Positions 26,764-36,236 are shown, counted from the stretch's first letter. The stretch: DNA of 64,000 nt from Candidatus Heimdallarchaeota archaeon (GCA_030149205.1 JASBSB010000001.1:1-64000); one strand, 5' to 3'. Translations and numbers: made by a program. Notes: generated from the letters alone by a model not told the origin.

Positions 26764-27623
26764 AAAACACTCCTATCTTGAAACTTTGTGGATTCATGAC
26801 TCAAAATGAGATAAATTTCGCATTAAAATATGACCCAGATTATATCGGTATAGTAGTTGGCTCTCCTAAATCTAAGCGAAATGTTAGTTTAGATGATTTC
26901 ATAGACTTATCAGTACCTAAGAACCAGAAGGTATTAGTTACTGTGAATACTGATCTAAGAACTCTTACGAAGTATTTCAATGAACAAGACATAATAATTC
27001 AGTTACATGGACAATCGAGAAATCTATACTTTTCTAATTTTATAGACTCTAGCACAAGAATAGCATTATCAATTAATTATGAAGAATTAACCAATGCTTT
27101 GAACAGATTTGAAGAAGTTAGAGTAAGAGAAAATAAAGTACCCTTTGAGAATCTTTTGATAGAATCTATAGAAAAATCGGATATAAATTCTTTATCACCA
27201 TCAAAGGTTGAAAAAATAATTCAAAATATTGAATATTTTGTCCTAGATACTAATAAGTATGGGTACGGGGGAACTGGTATTTGCTGGGATTGGAAACATA
27301 TCCCAAATACGTCCACACCTTTGTTAATTGCAGGTGGTATAAATTCAGATAATGTCATTGAAGCATTAAATCAGACCAATGCATGTGGAGTTGATTTATC
27401 CTCAGGAATTGAAATTACAGTCCCTGAAAACGAAATCAAAGGGCTTAAAGAAGAAAAATTATATCAACCTCAGCGAGAGACATCACCTTATCATTTTTAC
27501 AGAAATGAGTCAGGTTCGGGGGTATATTGGAGGAAGGATGAAAGGCTAATTAAGGCAATTCATGATAGAATTATGAAATTTGAAAATCAAAGGAGGAAAC
27601 AAAGTGTTAAAGCAAAATTCTGA
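26760..27623 (+). CDS. trpF: Phosphoribosylanthranilate isomerase with C-terminal extension
   Basis: TrpF converts PRA to CdRP. The catalytic Cys is in [10 protein letters not shown] near the N-terminus and the catalytic Asp in [33 protein letters not shown] and GVDLSSGIE are the other barrel motifs. At 287 residues it is much longer than the usual 200-210. The extra part after GIE is about 70 residues, with [36 protein letters not shown] and a very basic end that overlaps the trpB start. The extension is not from a family I know. The start is TTG 26760 with GAGGTG upstream, overlapping the trpC stop. Confidence 0.92.
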   Translation: MKNTPILKLCGFMTQNEINFALKYDPDYIGIVVGSPKSKRNVSLDDFIDLSVPKNQKVLVTVNTDLRTLTKYFNEQDIIIQLHGQSRNLYFSNFIDSSTRIALSINYEELTNALNRFEEVRVRENKVPFENLLIESIEKSDINSLSPSKVEKIIQNIEYFVLDTNKYGYGGTGICWDWKHIPNTSTPLLIAGGINSDNVIEALNQTNACGVDLSSGIEITVPENEIKGLKEEKLYQPQRETSPYHFYRNESGSGVYWRKDERLIKAIHDRIMKFENQRRKQSVKAKF

Positions 27624-28860
27624 GAAAGAAATAATTTCAACTGACAGAAATGAGATTCAAATTGAATCAAAGAAATATTCAGATTATCCTGTTAATGGAT
27701 TTTATGGAAAGTTTGGTGGAGCCTATGCACCAGAGATCCTTCAACCTGCCCTAGGAGAGCTGCTAAAAGCCTTTGAAGAGCTAAAATCAGATGAAAATTT
27801 TCTATCAGAATTACATTATCTCAATAGACATTTGGGTGGTAGACCCACCCCATTGTACAAACTGAACAGGTTGACTAAAAAGTTTGGGAACGCACCAATA
27901 ATTCTGAAGAGAGAGGATCTTGTGCATGGTGGTGCACACAAGTTTAACAACGTTATCGGTCAGGCTTTGGTAGCAAAGTTTTTGGGTAAACCTCGGATAA
28001 TTGCTGAAACTGGTGCTGGACAACATGGTGTGGCTACAAGTATTGTAGGAGCTGCTTTAGGCTTAGAAACAGAGATATTTATGGGAGAGGTAGATATCCA
28101 AAGGCAAATGCCAAATGTCCAAAGAATGAAGCTGCTTGGAGCAAAAGTGACAGCTGTGAAGTCCGGGAGTCGAACATTAAAAGATGCGGTTAATGAGGCA
28201 ATGAGAAATTGGGTTGCCACTGTCGAAGACACACATTATCTCATAGGATCTGTCGTAGGCCCACATCCATTTCCTCTTATGGTAAGGCATTTTCAATCTG
28301 TAATTGGGAAGGAACTCAAATCTGAATTCTTTGAAACCTACGGGAGACTGCCAAGTCATGTTGTTGCATGTGTGGGAGGTGGATCTAATGCTGCTGGAAC
28401 TTTTTATCCTCTAATTGATGATGATGTTGAGCTCATAGGTGTTGAAGCTGGTGGTCGAGGAACTGACTTAGGTGAAAACAGTGCCACACTAAACTTTGGA
28501 TCTCCAGCCATTATCCATGGAGCAAAATCTTACTCAATTCAAGACAATGACGGTCAAATAATTGAGACACACTCAATTTCTGCTGGATTGGACTATCCAG
28601 GGGTTGGTCCAGAGCATTCATTTTGGAAGGAGAGCGGGAGAGTTAGATACACCTCTATCACAGACACAGAAGCTCTTCAGGCATTCAATTTGTTATGTAA
28701 ATATGAAGGGATCATCCCTGCATTAGAAAGTTCCCATGCGCTTGCATATGCCCTCAAACTCTCTAAGGAATTAGATAGCACAGAAGAGATTGTTGTCACT
28801 TTATCGGGAAGAGGTGATAAAGACCTTAACTCAGTTTTAAATCTACAGGAGAAAGAATAA
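27604..28860 (+). CDS. trpB: Tryptophan synthase beta chain
   Basis: TrpB (418 residues) makes tryptophan from indole and serine using PLP. The PLP lysine is in [39 protein letters not shown], the phosphate-binding [15 protein letters not shown] and the late [10 protein letters not shown] are all intact. The GAHK form and partnership with trpA place it in the TrpB1 class. An ATG at 27580 is in frame, but GTG 27604 has AGGAGG seven nt upstream and is clearly better. The start lies inside the end of trpF. Confidence 0.97.
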   Translation: MLKQNSEKEIISTDRNEIQIESKKYSDYPVNGFYGKFGGAYAPEILQPALGELLKAFEELKSDENFLSELHYLNRHLGGRPTPLYKLNRLTKKFGNAPIILKREDLVHGGAHKFNNVIGQALVAKFLGKPRIIAETGAGQHGVATSIVGAALGLETEIFMGEVDIQRQMPNVQRMKLLGAKVTAVKSGSRTLKDAVNEAMRNWVATVEDTHYLIGSVVGPHPFPLMVRHFQSVIGKELKSEFFETYGRLPSHVVACVGGGSNAAGTFYPLIDDDVELIGVEAGGRGTDLGENSATLNFGSPAIIHGAKSYSIQDNDGQIIETHSISAGLDYPGVGPEHSFWKESGRVRYTSITDTEALQAFNLLCKYEGIIPALESSHALAYALKLSKELDSTEEIVVTLSGRGDKDLNSVLNLQEKE

Positions 28861-28861
28861 T

Positions 28862-29647
28862 TTGTTATTAGAAAACCGTCCTAAATCCAGTCTCAGAGAT
28901 AAACTCAATCAAATTAAAGACAAAGGTGAAGGGATATTATCAATTTATCTCACTTTGGGTTTTCCATCAAAAGAGGAGACAGGAGAGCTGATTGACCTTC
29001 TCTTTAGATCAGGTGCAGATATCGTTGAAATTGGAATACCATTTAGTGATCCAAGTGCTGATGGATCAACCATTCAATTTACCTCTCAAAAGGCTCTTGA
29101 AAATGGTATCAGAGTTAAAGATACTTGGTCAATATTAAGGAACACAAAGAACAGAAAAAACACTGTCCTTATGACCTATGGAAATATTCCCTTTCATTAT
29201 GGGTACCAAAATTTCGCATCTGATGCCCTTGAATCTGGAGCCGAAGGGATAATCCTGCCAGACATTCCACCAGAACTGTTTCCAGCAGAATTAAAATCTC
29301 TTCAACCTATATTTCTTCTAACACCACTAACCGGAGAGAAAAGGTTACATATGGTCGCTGAAAGAAGTTACGGTTTTAACTATATTGTATCTCAACTAAA
29401 TGTTACAGGAGTTCAATCAAATGCTGATAAAAGGGTGAAAAATGTAATTTCACAGGTGAAAAAAATTACTCCAAAAACACCAAATCTCATAGGATTTGGT
29501 GTTTCAAATGAGCAAGATGCTAAAAACAGTATGAAAATTGGAGCGGATGGAATTATTATAGGATCTGCATTTCTAAAACTGTTAATTGATAGTAAATTTT
29601 CAGAGATTGAAGATTATATCTCAGGGATTAAATCAGCTATTTCTTGA
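28862..29647 (+). CDS. trpA: Tryptophan synthase alpha chain
   Basis: TrpA (261 residues) cleaves indole-3-glycerol phosphate and channels indole to TrpB. The catalytic Glu and Asp are in VEIGIPFSDPSADGSTIQ, exactly the family pattern; YIVSQLNVTGVQ, IGFGVSNEQDA and GADGIIIGSAF form the phosphate site. It starts with TTG 28862, one base after the trpB stop, with AGGAG about a dozen nt upstream. It is the last gene of the operon; T-rich sequence follows at 29660-29690. Confidence 0.97.
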   Translation: MLLENRPKSSLRDKLNQIKDKGEGILSIYLTLGFPSKEETGELIDLLFRSGADIVEIGIPFSDPSADGSTIQFTSQKALENGIRVKDTWSILRNTKNRKNTVLMTYGNIPFHYGYQNFASDALESGAEGIILPDIPPELFPAELKSLQPIFLLTPLTGEKRLHMVAERSYGFNYIVSQLNVTGVQSNADKRVKNVISQVKKITPKTPNLIGFGVSNEQDAKNSMKIGADGIIIGSAFLKLLIDSKFSEIEDYISGIKSAIS

Positions 29648-29695
29648 AGAATTATAAGAAGTTTTATTGTCCTTTTTATCCTATATTTTAATTCA

Positions 29696-29956
29696 TCAAG
29701 TTTTTTTCCATTGATAATTACTGAACTCTATAGCATGGAAAATCCTTCCAACCGGAAGCTCATTTTCAGATACCTCTTCACAATACATTGTAAAACCATC
29801 AAAGTTGAAAAAAAAGAATTTGTTAACCTTGTAAATCCTTTTAGGTTTTGCTTGAGCCACTAAATCCAAAAATTCTTGTGCCCTAAACTTAAGTCTATAA
29901 CCACTTCCGTCTGCCTGTTCTGAAGAACTGGAGTATGTTGTATTTACGCTAGCCAC
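29696..29956 (-). CDS. Small hypothetical protein
   Basis: An 86-residue frame convergent with trpA. It reads with sensible composition, alternating short strands and a helix (RLKFRAQEFLDLVAQAKP, RIYKVNKFFFFNFDGFTMYC, VGRIFHAIEFSNY), and a Ser-rich N-terminus. No membrane helix and no known motif. Position downstream of the ACT regulator on the same strand suggests possible co-transcription, but about 140 nt separate them. Function unknown. Confidence 0.55.
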   Translation of the reverse strand: MASVNTTYSSSSEQADGSGYRLKFRAQEFLDLVAQAKPKRIYKVNKFFFFNFDGFTMYCEEVSENELPVGRIFHAIEFSNYQWKKT

Positions 29957-30097
29957 AGTTTACAAGCTCTAATTAAGAATATAAGGATTTTCTTATTCTG
30001 AAATAATTTTGAGTTATGTGTTGAAAAATCTAATTGAATACTTTATACTGGTTTATATTATAGAATCCACTGTTTCATCAGAGATTTAATTGAAAAT

Positions 30098-30628
30098 TTA
30101 AGATAGAGTAACCTTGATTACATCTTTGTTTTTCAGCAACCTTTCGACGATCTTCCCTGGTATCTTCTTGTCTGTAACAATTGTCATTGTAGCTTCAACA
30201 CTTAACTCAGGATCCTTACAAAGCATATATCGAATGACCAAGTCTTGATCAGCAACTAATTGAGCAGCTAATGCTGCAATACCCACCCCTGATGAAAATG
30301 CATGGATTTCCATTACACCCTCAAAGGAATGTTTATCATAACGTGCGACGTCACTAATATCCGCAACTGTACTAAGATGTGAAAAGACATCAAATAGTGC
30401 AGGATTATTTCTGATGTTTTTCGTAGTTTCTTCTACAACTTTACGATCCACTCGACAGGCTTTGGCAACCTTGGTTACTGATAATTGAACTGGCCCCGCA
30501 AAAATTCCTTCTTCTGTGACTCTAAAACCATACTCAAGAAATAATTCCGCAACTTTTAATCGAGAAGGTTTGTTCTCAAATTCTTTTAAAATATCAGGTC
30601 TCATCAACCTTTTTAGAATTAGGATCAT
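30098..30628 (-). CDS. ACT-domain regulator of amino acid metabolism (COG2150-like)
   Basis: A 176-residue protein with an N-terminal winged-helix-like part (RLKVAELFLEYGFRVTEEGI, VTKVAKACRVDRKVVEETTK) and a C-terminal ACT-like region (VMEIHAFSSGVGIAALAAQL, ATMTIVTDKKIPGKIVERLL). This is the layout of the archaeal family annotated as regulator of amino acid metabolism with an ACT domain. It lies between the trpDCFBA operon and the tyrA-ask-trpEG operon on the opposite strand, ideal for a local aromatic amino acid regulator. ATG 30628 is used; an in-frame ATG eight codons later is also possible. The effector is not shown by the sequence. Confidence 0.82.
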   Translation of the reverse strand: MILILKRLMRPDILKEFENKPSRLKVAELFLEYGFRVTEEGIFAGPVQLSVTKVAKACRVDRKVVEETTKNIRNNPALFDVFSHLSTVADISDVARYDKHSFEGVMEIHAFSSGVGIAALAAQLVADQDLVIRYMLCKDPELSVEATMTIVTDKKIPGKIVERLLKNKDVIKVTLS

Positions 30629-30888
30629 AAAAATATATGTTAATGCCCCAAAATTGTAGTCTAAACATTATATAAAGGTAACTTGCCACATTATTAGTTA
30701 GTAACTTAAAAGTGTTCCAAAAAGAATAGATATCTAAATTTCGAGGTTGGTATAATTTACAATTGAATCTGGACCATTATTAGGAAATCGAAGCTGCGTA
30801 TAGGTTATCGGAATTGAATCACCAAAAATGTGGTGAAATGGTTATTTTATTCCATAACTTTTACAAATTAGGAAACGTACCAATTTTC

Positions 30889-31989
30889 ATGAGTTATGAA
30901 AGTAAGTTGAATCAATTACGTACTAATATACGTGAATTAGATTCAAAAATTGTGAATCTACTTAAGGAACGATTGGAGCTTGCTGTGGAAATTGGAAAGA
31001 TTAAATCAGAGTTGAAATTGCCTGTGAAGAATTTTCAAGTTGAAAAAGAAGTTATTCAACGAGCAAGGTTATTAAGTGAGCAATCTGGATTAGATCCAGA
31101 TTTCATGGAAAATATTATGAGCCTAACAATCAATGCCTCTGTTAATAAGCAGTTACAGGAGGTTAAATCTACCCCAGTTTTGCTTGAGGATTCACAGAGA
31201 GTTTTGGTGGTTGGTGGTTTGGGTAAGATGGGTGATTGGTTGTTGGGCTTCTTCCAATCTTCTGGATACATTGTGCATGTGGCAGATATTAAAGTAAGGG
31301 AGGAGGATGATACACATTTCAAAACATTACCCAATGATCAAAACTATGATTATATATTCATAGCAACCCCACTTGACAGACTTGGTGAAGACCTAAAAAA
31401 TGCTGCTAGGTCTTTTCCTGATTCCATTATAATAGAAATTGGTTCTTTAAAGTCCCACTTAATAGATGCGATAGCAGAAGTGATCAAAAGTGGTGGAAAG
31501 GTTGTCTCAATACATCCTATGTTCGGAGCAGATGTTGTGAATTTATCCGGGAGAAAACTAATTATCTGTACAAATGGGTTACCAGAGGAGGAACGAATGA
31601 CTGAAGCACTCTTTTCAGACACAACAGTAGAAATATCACATTTAAGGTTGAATGAACATGATAAGTATATTCTATACACTCTGGGTCTCTCCCATCTCAT
31701 CAATCTTTTGATGGGTGATGTTCTCCAATCCTCTGAATATGACTTTCCTTCACTTCGAAGAGTGGCTGGTACAACCTTTGATAAACAGATGCTAACCACC
31801 TTAGAAGTCTTTTCTGAGAATCCTTATCTCTACTATTCTATTCAACATTTAAACAAATTTCGAAGAAACTTATTTTTTGAGATGCAGGATTCGTTAAACA
31901 GGCTTATGTTCGCAATAGAAGGAGACGAACCCTCTGAATTTATTGAACTAATGGAACAGGGGAGAATGTTTTTGCTGGGAGAAAATTAA
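30889..31989 (+). CDS. tyrA: Chorismate mutase-prephenate dehydrogenase (fused TyrA)
   Basis: A bifunctional 366-residue enzyme. Residues 1-90 are an AroQ-type chorismate mutase: LNQLRTNIRELDSKIVNLLK, ERLELAVEIGKIKSE. After a linker, RVLVVGGLGKMGDWLLGFFQ starts the NAD-binding domain of prephenate dehydrogenase, with SLKSHLIDAI, SIHPMFGADV and LSHLINLLMG following, as in the enterobacterial T-protein. It makes 4-hydroxyphenylpyruvate for tyrosine. The frame is open to 30814, but MSYESKLNQLR at ATG 30889 is the natural start; the upstream part is not protein-like and holds the inverted repeat TCACCA...TGGTGA at about 30820-30837. First gene of the tyrA-ask-trpE-trpG operon. Confidence 0.93.
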   Translation: MSYESKLNQLRTNIRELDSKIVNLLKERLELAVEIGKIKSELKLPVKNFQVEKEVIQRARLLSEQSGLDPDFMENIMSLTINASVNKQLQEVKSTPVLLEDSQRVLVVGGLGKMGDWLLGFFQSSGYIVHVADIKVREEDDTHFKTLPNDQNYDYIFIATPLDRLGEDLKNAARSFPDSIIIEIGSLKSHLIDAIAEVIKSGGKVVSIHPMFGADVVNLSGRKLIICTNGLPEEERMTEALFSDTTVEISHLRLNEHDKYILYTLGLSHLINLLMGDVLQSSEYDFPSLRRVAGTTFDKQMLTTLEVFSENPYLYYSIQHLNKFRRNLFFEMQDSLNRLMFAIEGDEPSEFIELMEQGRMFLLGEN

Positions 31990-32010
31990 CAATAACATTG
32001 AGGTATTATC

Positions 32011-33432
32011 GTGGAAGAAAAAATAGTTGTTTTCAAGTTTGGAGGTCGATGTATAGACTCAGTTTCAAACATCAGAAGAGTGACAAATCATATTTTAACA
32101 GCACTTTCAGAACAAAAGAAGGTGGTCATCACTGTATCAGCAGTAGCAGGAGTTACCAAGGAACTTAGAACCTTTTTAACTTCAAAATTTACTGAGGATG
32201 AGATAGAACCTTTCATGAATAAATTAAAAAGTTTACATCTACCATTAATTCTCAATGATTCCAGATTACATTCCAAATCAGTTCAGACAAAGGTAAACAA
32301 AGAATTCAAAAAAATAAAAACGCTCCTTACTGGTGTTGTATATACAGAGGAACTAACACCCAAGATTTATGATATTATTTTAAGTTACGGAGAAAGAATT
32401 TGTTCTTTAATTATCCAGGGACATTTGGTTACGGATCAGATTAAATGTAGACTGATACCCGCAGAAGAGGTTTTGATCACTGATGGAAGATATATGGATG
32501 CAAACATCTTGCTTTATGAAAGCAAAGCTTCCTCACAATCTAAGTTAAAACAACTCCTTGAATCAAATGATGCTCTAATTATCCCGGGATATTATGGATA
32601 TTCCAGAGAAACTGGAATTAACCTCTTGGGACCCTCAGGTACTGATTATACTGCGACTTCTCTTGGTTATATCTTAGAAGCAGAAGATATAATAATTTGG
32701 AAGACTGTAGATGGGTTTATGACAGCTGATCCAAAAATTATAGAATCTGCAAAAACTGTTACTGAGTTAACTTATGATGAGGCTGGTGAGTTAGCACATT
32801 TTGGGGCAAAGGTATTGCATCCCAAGGCCGTCATACCTGCGAGATTAAGTGGAAGCAAAATAGTGATTAAAAACTTATTTGATCCAAGTGTAACAACAGT
32901 TGTTAGTAAACGACGAAATGAGATTAAACAGGTTGTCAAGAGTGTTTCATACAAAGATTCATTGAACATTCTTCGAGTGTTCGTAATAAACGGAGGAACA
33001 ACTCATGGCATACTCTCCAGTATTGCATCTACATTGGAAAATAAAAATGTCAATATTTATTCAATTGCTACTTCTCAGACCTGTATCGCCTTTTTGATTG
33101 ATAATAAACAAAGTTCGTTGGCAGAGAGGATTTTACTTAAATTAAGCATAGTGGAACGGGTTGAAATTTCTGAGCATGCAGCACTTATTTGTATTGTTGG
33201 AGAGGGATTAGGAAAAACACCAGGCGTTGCAGCAAATGTCTTCAAAACTACAGCATACAACGATATCAATGTTGAGTTTATTTCTGCGGGTGCATCTCAA
33301 GTAGCCTATCATTTTAGTGTGAATGAAAAAGAATTGGAAAACGCATTACGTACAATTCATCAGTACTTCTTCTCAGTAAACTCAACGAATGAATTGAACC
33401 CTTCTAAGAGCCTAAATAAGGGGGAAATCTAA
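32011..33432 (+). CDS. Aspartate kinase
   Basis: Aspartate kinase (473 residues) phosphorylates aspartate, the entry to aspartate semialdehyde. The kinase domain shows FKFGGRCIDSVSNIRRV (the usual KFGGTS reads KFGGRC here), SYGERICSLII, GPSGTDYTATSL, IWKTVDGFMTADPK and LAHFGAKVLHPKAV. Two ACT domains follow (LNILRVFVINGGTTHGILS and ALICIVGEGLGKTPGVA), implying feedback control. GTG 32011 has GAGG upstream. It ends flush against trpE (TAAATG). In archaea that make dehydroquinate from aspartate semialdehyde, this kinase feeds the aromatic pathway, which would explain its place; the AroA'/AroB' genes are not in the window. Confidence 0.94.
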   Translation: MEEKIVVFKFGGRCIDSVSNIRRVTNHILTALSEQKKVVITVSAVAGVTKELRTFLTSKFTEDEIEPFMNKLKSLHLPLILNDSRLHSKSVQTKVNKEFKKIKTLLTGVVYTEELTPKIYDIILSYGERICSLIIQGHLVTDQIKCRLIPAEEVLITDGRYMDANILLYESKASSQSKLKQLLESNDALIIPGYYGYSRETGINLLGPSGTDYTATSLGYILEAEDIIIWKTVDGFMTADPKIIESAKTVTELTYDEAGELAHFGAKVLHPKAVIPARLSGSKIVIKNLFDPSVTTVVSKRRNEIKQVVKSVSYKDSLNILRVFVINGGTTHGILSSIASTLENKNVNIYSIATSQTCIAFLIDNKQSSLAERILLKLSIVERVEISEHAALICIVGEGLGKTPGVAANVFKTTAYNDINVEFISAGASQVAYHFSVNEKELENALRTIHQYFFSVNSTNELNPSKSLNKGEI

Positions 33433-34803
33433 ATGAGTGACACTCTGCTTAAAATTAACTACATAGATTTTCCCCAGATAGACCCAGTTAGCTTATACTC
33501 ACTAATTAGGCAAAAATATTCTAATTCAGTGCTGCTGGAGTCAATGGAAGGTCCTGAAAAATTAGCCACTCAATCAGTAATTTGTTTTTCACCTAAAAAC
33601 CTCTACAAGGTTGAGAAGGGAAAGTTATATGAGGGTAACAGACAGTTAAGCTCAGATTTTAATCAGACAGTAAAGTATCTTAAGAGGATTATTCGAGATA
33701 ATCAAGTTGGGGGAATCCATTCTTCGAACCAGTTTAGGGGTGGTCTTGTTGGATTTACAAGTTATGATTTTGTAAAAAACATTGAACCAAAATTAAAGAT
33801 TCAGTGGGACAAGGATTTTCCCGAGGCAGTCTATGCATTGTATCTGGATGGGATTGTCTTTGATCACAAAGAAAGCACCATCAGGTATTTTTATGTGGAT
33901 GGTGTAAGTGAAAGATTTTCTGAGATTATTCAGGTTCTTGGTGAACCAGTTGATTCTGATGAGCTTCAGGTACTGTCATCGAAGGAAAGTATGACAAAAC
34001 TCGAGTTTGAAAAGGCAGTTCGTCTTATTAAGCAATCCATAAAGGCAGGTGAAACCTTTCAAACTGTTCTTTCTCATTCTATCAGGTTTGAGATAAAAGG
34101 AGACCCCTTCTTAATATATAAGAGACTGAGGACAATCAATCCTAGCCCTTACATGTATTGTCTAGAGTTAGATTCGTTCACGATAATTGGAAGTAGTCCT
34201 GAATTATTGGTAGAAGTCAAAGGTAATGAAATTTCAACCTATCCCATCGCAGGTACAAGACCGAAGGGAAAGTCTATAGACGATTTGAATTTTTTTAAGT
34301 CAGACCTTATGCAAGATGAAAAGGAATTGGCAGAACATAATATGTTAGTTGACCTTGGTCGAAACGATATAGGTAAAGTATCTAAATTTGGATCTGTTAA
34401 GGTTCCACTTTATTTAAGTGTGGAAGAATTTTCACATGTTATTCATATTGTTAGCAAAGTTACAGGTGAATTAAGAGAAGATTTTGACCAATTTGATGCT
34501 TTCTTTGCGTTATTTCCGGCAGGGACTGTATCTGGTGCTCCAAAGATACGGTCAATGGAATTAATTAGCAAGCTAGAAGGGGTTCCCAGGGGGCCGTATG
34601 CAGGTTCAGTTGGTTTTTTTGGCTTAAACGGAAATTGTGTTCAGGCCATAAGTATCAGAACAATATTTGGAAAGGAAAACAATTTTAGAGCACAGGCAGG
34701 AGCTGGCGTAGTTTTAGATTCAGATCCGATCAAAGAGTATTATGAGACAAAAAACAAGATGGCTGCAATTCTTGAGGCTACGGGTAAGGTGATTTCTACT
34801 TGA
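33433..34803 (+). CDS. trpE: Anthranilate synthase component I
   Basis: TrpE (456 residues) converts chorismate to anthranilate with ammonia from TrpG. C-terminal motifs are intact: IKAGETFQTVLSHSIRFEI, PYMYCLELDSFTIIGSSPEL, YPIAGTRPKG, DLGRNDIGKVSKFGSV, FFALFPAGTVSGAPKIRSME and GPYAGSVGFFG. The pairing with trpG and trp genes nearby favours TrpE over PabB. ATG 33433 follows the aspartate kinase stop directly with GGGGGAAA upstream; its end overlaps the trpG start. Confidence 0.95.
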   Translation: MSDTLLKINYIDFPQIDPVSLYSLIRQKYSNSVLLESMEGPEKLATQSVICFSPKNLYKVEKGKLYEGNRQLSSDFNQTVKYLKRIIRDNQVGGIHSSNQFRGGLVGFTSYDFVKNIEPKLKIQWDKDFPEAVYALYLDGIVFDHKESTIRYFYVDGVSERFSEIIQVLGEPVDSDELQVLSSKESMTKLEFEKAVRLIKQSIKAGETFQTVLSHSIRFEIKGDPFLIYKRLRTINPSPYMYCLELDSFTIIGSSPELLVEVKGNEISTYPIAGTRPKGKSIDDLNFFKSDLMQDEKELAEHNMLVDLGRNDIGKVSKFGSVKVPLYLSVEEFSHVIHIVSKVTGELREDFDQFDAFFALFPAGTVSGAPKIRSMELISKLEGVPRGPYAGSVGFFGLNGNCVQAISIRTIFGKENNFRAQAGAGVVLDSDPIKEYYETKNKMAAILEATGKVIST

Positions 34804-35420
34804 GGGTATTATTGATTGATAATTATGACAGCTTTACTTACAATTTGGTTCAATTGATTGGAGGAATAGACAAAAATATCTCCATAGACGTTTATAGAAA
34901 TGATGAATTGGATTTAGCTACACTAACGCTTCCAGATGCAATTGTTATTTCCCCTGGCCCTGGTAACCCACTTAATCATGAGGATTTTGGGGTTTGTACA
35001 AGTATACTCTCCACTCTTTCTAAAACAATTTCTACATTAGGGGTATGCCTAGGTCATCAAGGGATTGGTGCAGAATTTGGGTTTAAAATTGTCCCTGCAA
35101 AAGAAATCAGACATGGTAAGTGTTCAGAAATAATTCATACCAGCTCACGATTGTTTTTGGACATCCCTCAAAAATTTAGGGGTGCCAGATATCACTCTCT
35201 TGTCATAAAACCTGTAGACCCACAACTTACCATCACGGCTCAGAGTACTGATGACAACGCGATTATGGCAGTGGAACACAAAAAATTTCCGATTTATGGA
35301 GTTCAATTCCACCCAGAATCTATTTTAACGGAACATGGAGAGCAACTTATGAAAAATTTTCTTCAGATTGCTTTGGAGAATATACAGATGCAAACTTACA
35401 AAATTAGAAACGAGAATTAG
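34800..35420 (+). CDS. trpG: Anthranilate synthase component II (glutamine amidotransferase)
   Basis: TrpG (206 residues) releases ammonia from glutamine for TrpE. It is a class I amidotransferase: LLIDNYDSFTYNLVQLIG at the start, ISPGPGNP, the nucleophile Cys in GVCLGHQGIG, and the His-Glu pair in GVQFHPESILTEHG. The TTG start overlaps the trpE stop by 4 nt, so the two subunits are coupled. It is the last gene of its operon. Confidence 0.96.
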   Translation: MRVLLIDNYDSFTYNLVQLIGGIDKNISIDVYRNDELDLATLTLPDAIVISPGPGNPLNHEDFGVCTSILSTLSKTISTLGVCLGHQGIGAEFGFKIVPAKEIRHGKCSEIIHTSSRLFLDIPQKFRGARYHSLVIKPVDPQLTITAQSTDDNAIMAVEHKKFPIYGVQFHPESILTEHGEQLMKNFLQIALENIQMQTYKIRNEN

Positions 35421-35505
35421 ATTTAATATTGAGTAAAAAGTAAGAAAAAATCTTAAGTTACCAATCCAAATATAAGTTTGCTTGAGAATGAAGTGTATAC
35501 TTAAA

Positions 35506-35513
35506 TTTATAAG
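35506..35513 (+). promoter_or_regulatory. TATA box of the candidate small RNA
   Basis: TTTATAAG is centred 25-26 nt before 35536, exactly where the closing helix of the structured RNA element begins. There is no protein start downstream on this strand, which argues for an RNA gene. Confidence 0.5.
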
Positions 35514-35535
35514 AAAGGGAACTATACCATTTGTT

Positions 35536-35617
35536 GTCCATCACCAATTAAGGTCTAGACCTTAAAGGAGGGAGTTAGATATAAAAAAAATCTAACTCCT
35601 GCCTTGCGTGAAAGGAC
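35536..35617 (+). ncRNA. Candidate small structured RNA (three-way junction)
   Basis: About 82 nt downstream of trpG fold by eye into a compact three-way junction. The closing helix pairs GTCC (35536-35539) with GGAC (35614-35617) and TCAC (35541-35544) with GTGA (35608-35611), with a small internal loop. The second helix is the perfect 18-nt palindrome TTAAGGTCTAGACCTTAA (35548-35565), able to form seven pairs with a CTAG loop. The third pairs GGAGTTAGAT (35571-35580) with ATCTAACTCC (35590-35599), extended by AGG/CCT at 35566-35568 and 35602-35604, around an A-rich loop. A TATA box lies 25 nt upstream and T-rich sequence (GGTTATTTTATCTT) follows. It is not a tRNA, 5S, or clear C/D or H/ACA RNA. 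Confidence 0.55.
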
Positions 35618-35702
35618 ATTGTCATAGTATACCTCGGTTATTTTATCTTAAGTAAATTGAAATTATAAATGAACTTTATATTTTAAATTAATATTAAATA
35701 GA

Positions 35703-36236
35703 TCAAATCTTTGTGAAGTATTCATCCAACGAGTCTTGAGGTGGATCTATTAATTTATGGCTTCTAAGAACTTCTAAGAAATTTTCAGGACGAACATAAA
35801 AAATATCAAAATCATAGGATGAAAATTTAGCAGAGCATTTAGAGAGTAGTTTTGTGGTATCTAAATTAGTGACGGGAAAATCTTTTGTAAATACAGCAAC
35901 ACCAAAAATTTTGGTGGATTTGTTGGTATTCCTGTTAGATTGGCTTACAAGCCTTGCAATATTAATCATGTATTTTTGGGTCTGTCTTAGCGTTTTCTTA
36001 AGCATTGATAATGGTGTGGTATTGTAGTGTTTGACTTCAACCACCCCGTATATGTTTTCACTTAGAGTGCTTTTCATAACAAATCCATCCAACCTCTTCC
36101 CATATTGATTTTTCTCATGAAATCTCATATACCCATATGGTCGCAACATATCAACTGACTTCATCTGGGCTTCTTGCCAGGAGAGATATGCCCATTCATC
36201 ACGTTGCATAGGAAATCTGTTCTCGGAAGGATACAT
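35703..36236 (-). CDS. PD-(D/E)XK nuclease-fold protein, unassigned
   Basis: A 177-residue soluble protein. GKRLDGFVMK, a short gap, then YGVVEVKHYNTT gives the Asp...Glu-x-Lys spacing of the restriction-endonuclease fold, after a helix WAYLSWQEAQMKSVDMLRPY carrying an Glu. TKIFGVAVFTKDFP and FDIFYVRPENFLEVLRS would be later strands. The nuclease call rests on this short motif only. It stands alone between the small RNA element and AMP phosphorylase. Confidence 0.5.
   Translation of the reverse strand: MYPSENRFPMQRDEWAYLSWQEAQMKSVDMLRPYGYMRFHEKNQYGKRLDGFVMKSTLSENIYGVVEVKHYNTTPLSMLKKTLRQTQKYMINIARLVSQSNRNTNKSTKIFGVAVFTKDFPVTNLDTTKLLSKCSAKFSSYDFDIFYVRPENFLEVLRSHKLIDPPQDSLDEYFTKI

Noticed and set aside
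30814..30888. 25-residue N-terminal extension of TyrA
   Set aside because: The chorismate mutase family begins near MSYESKLNQLR; the extension is Phe/His/Cys-rich without logic and covers an inverted repeat likely to be non-coding.
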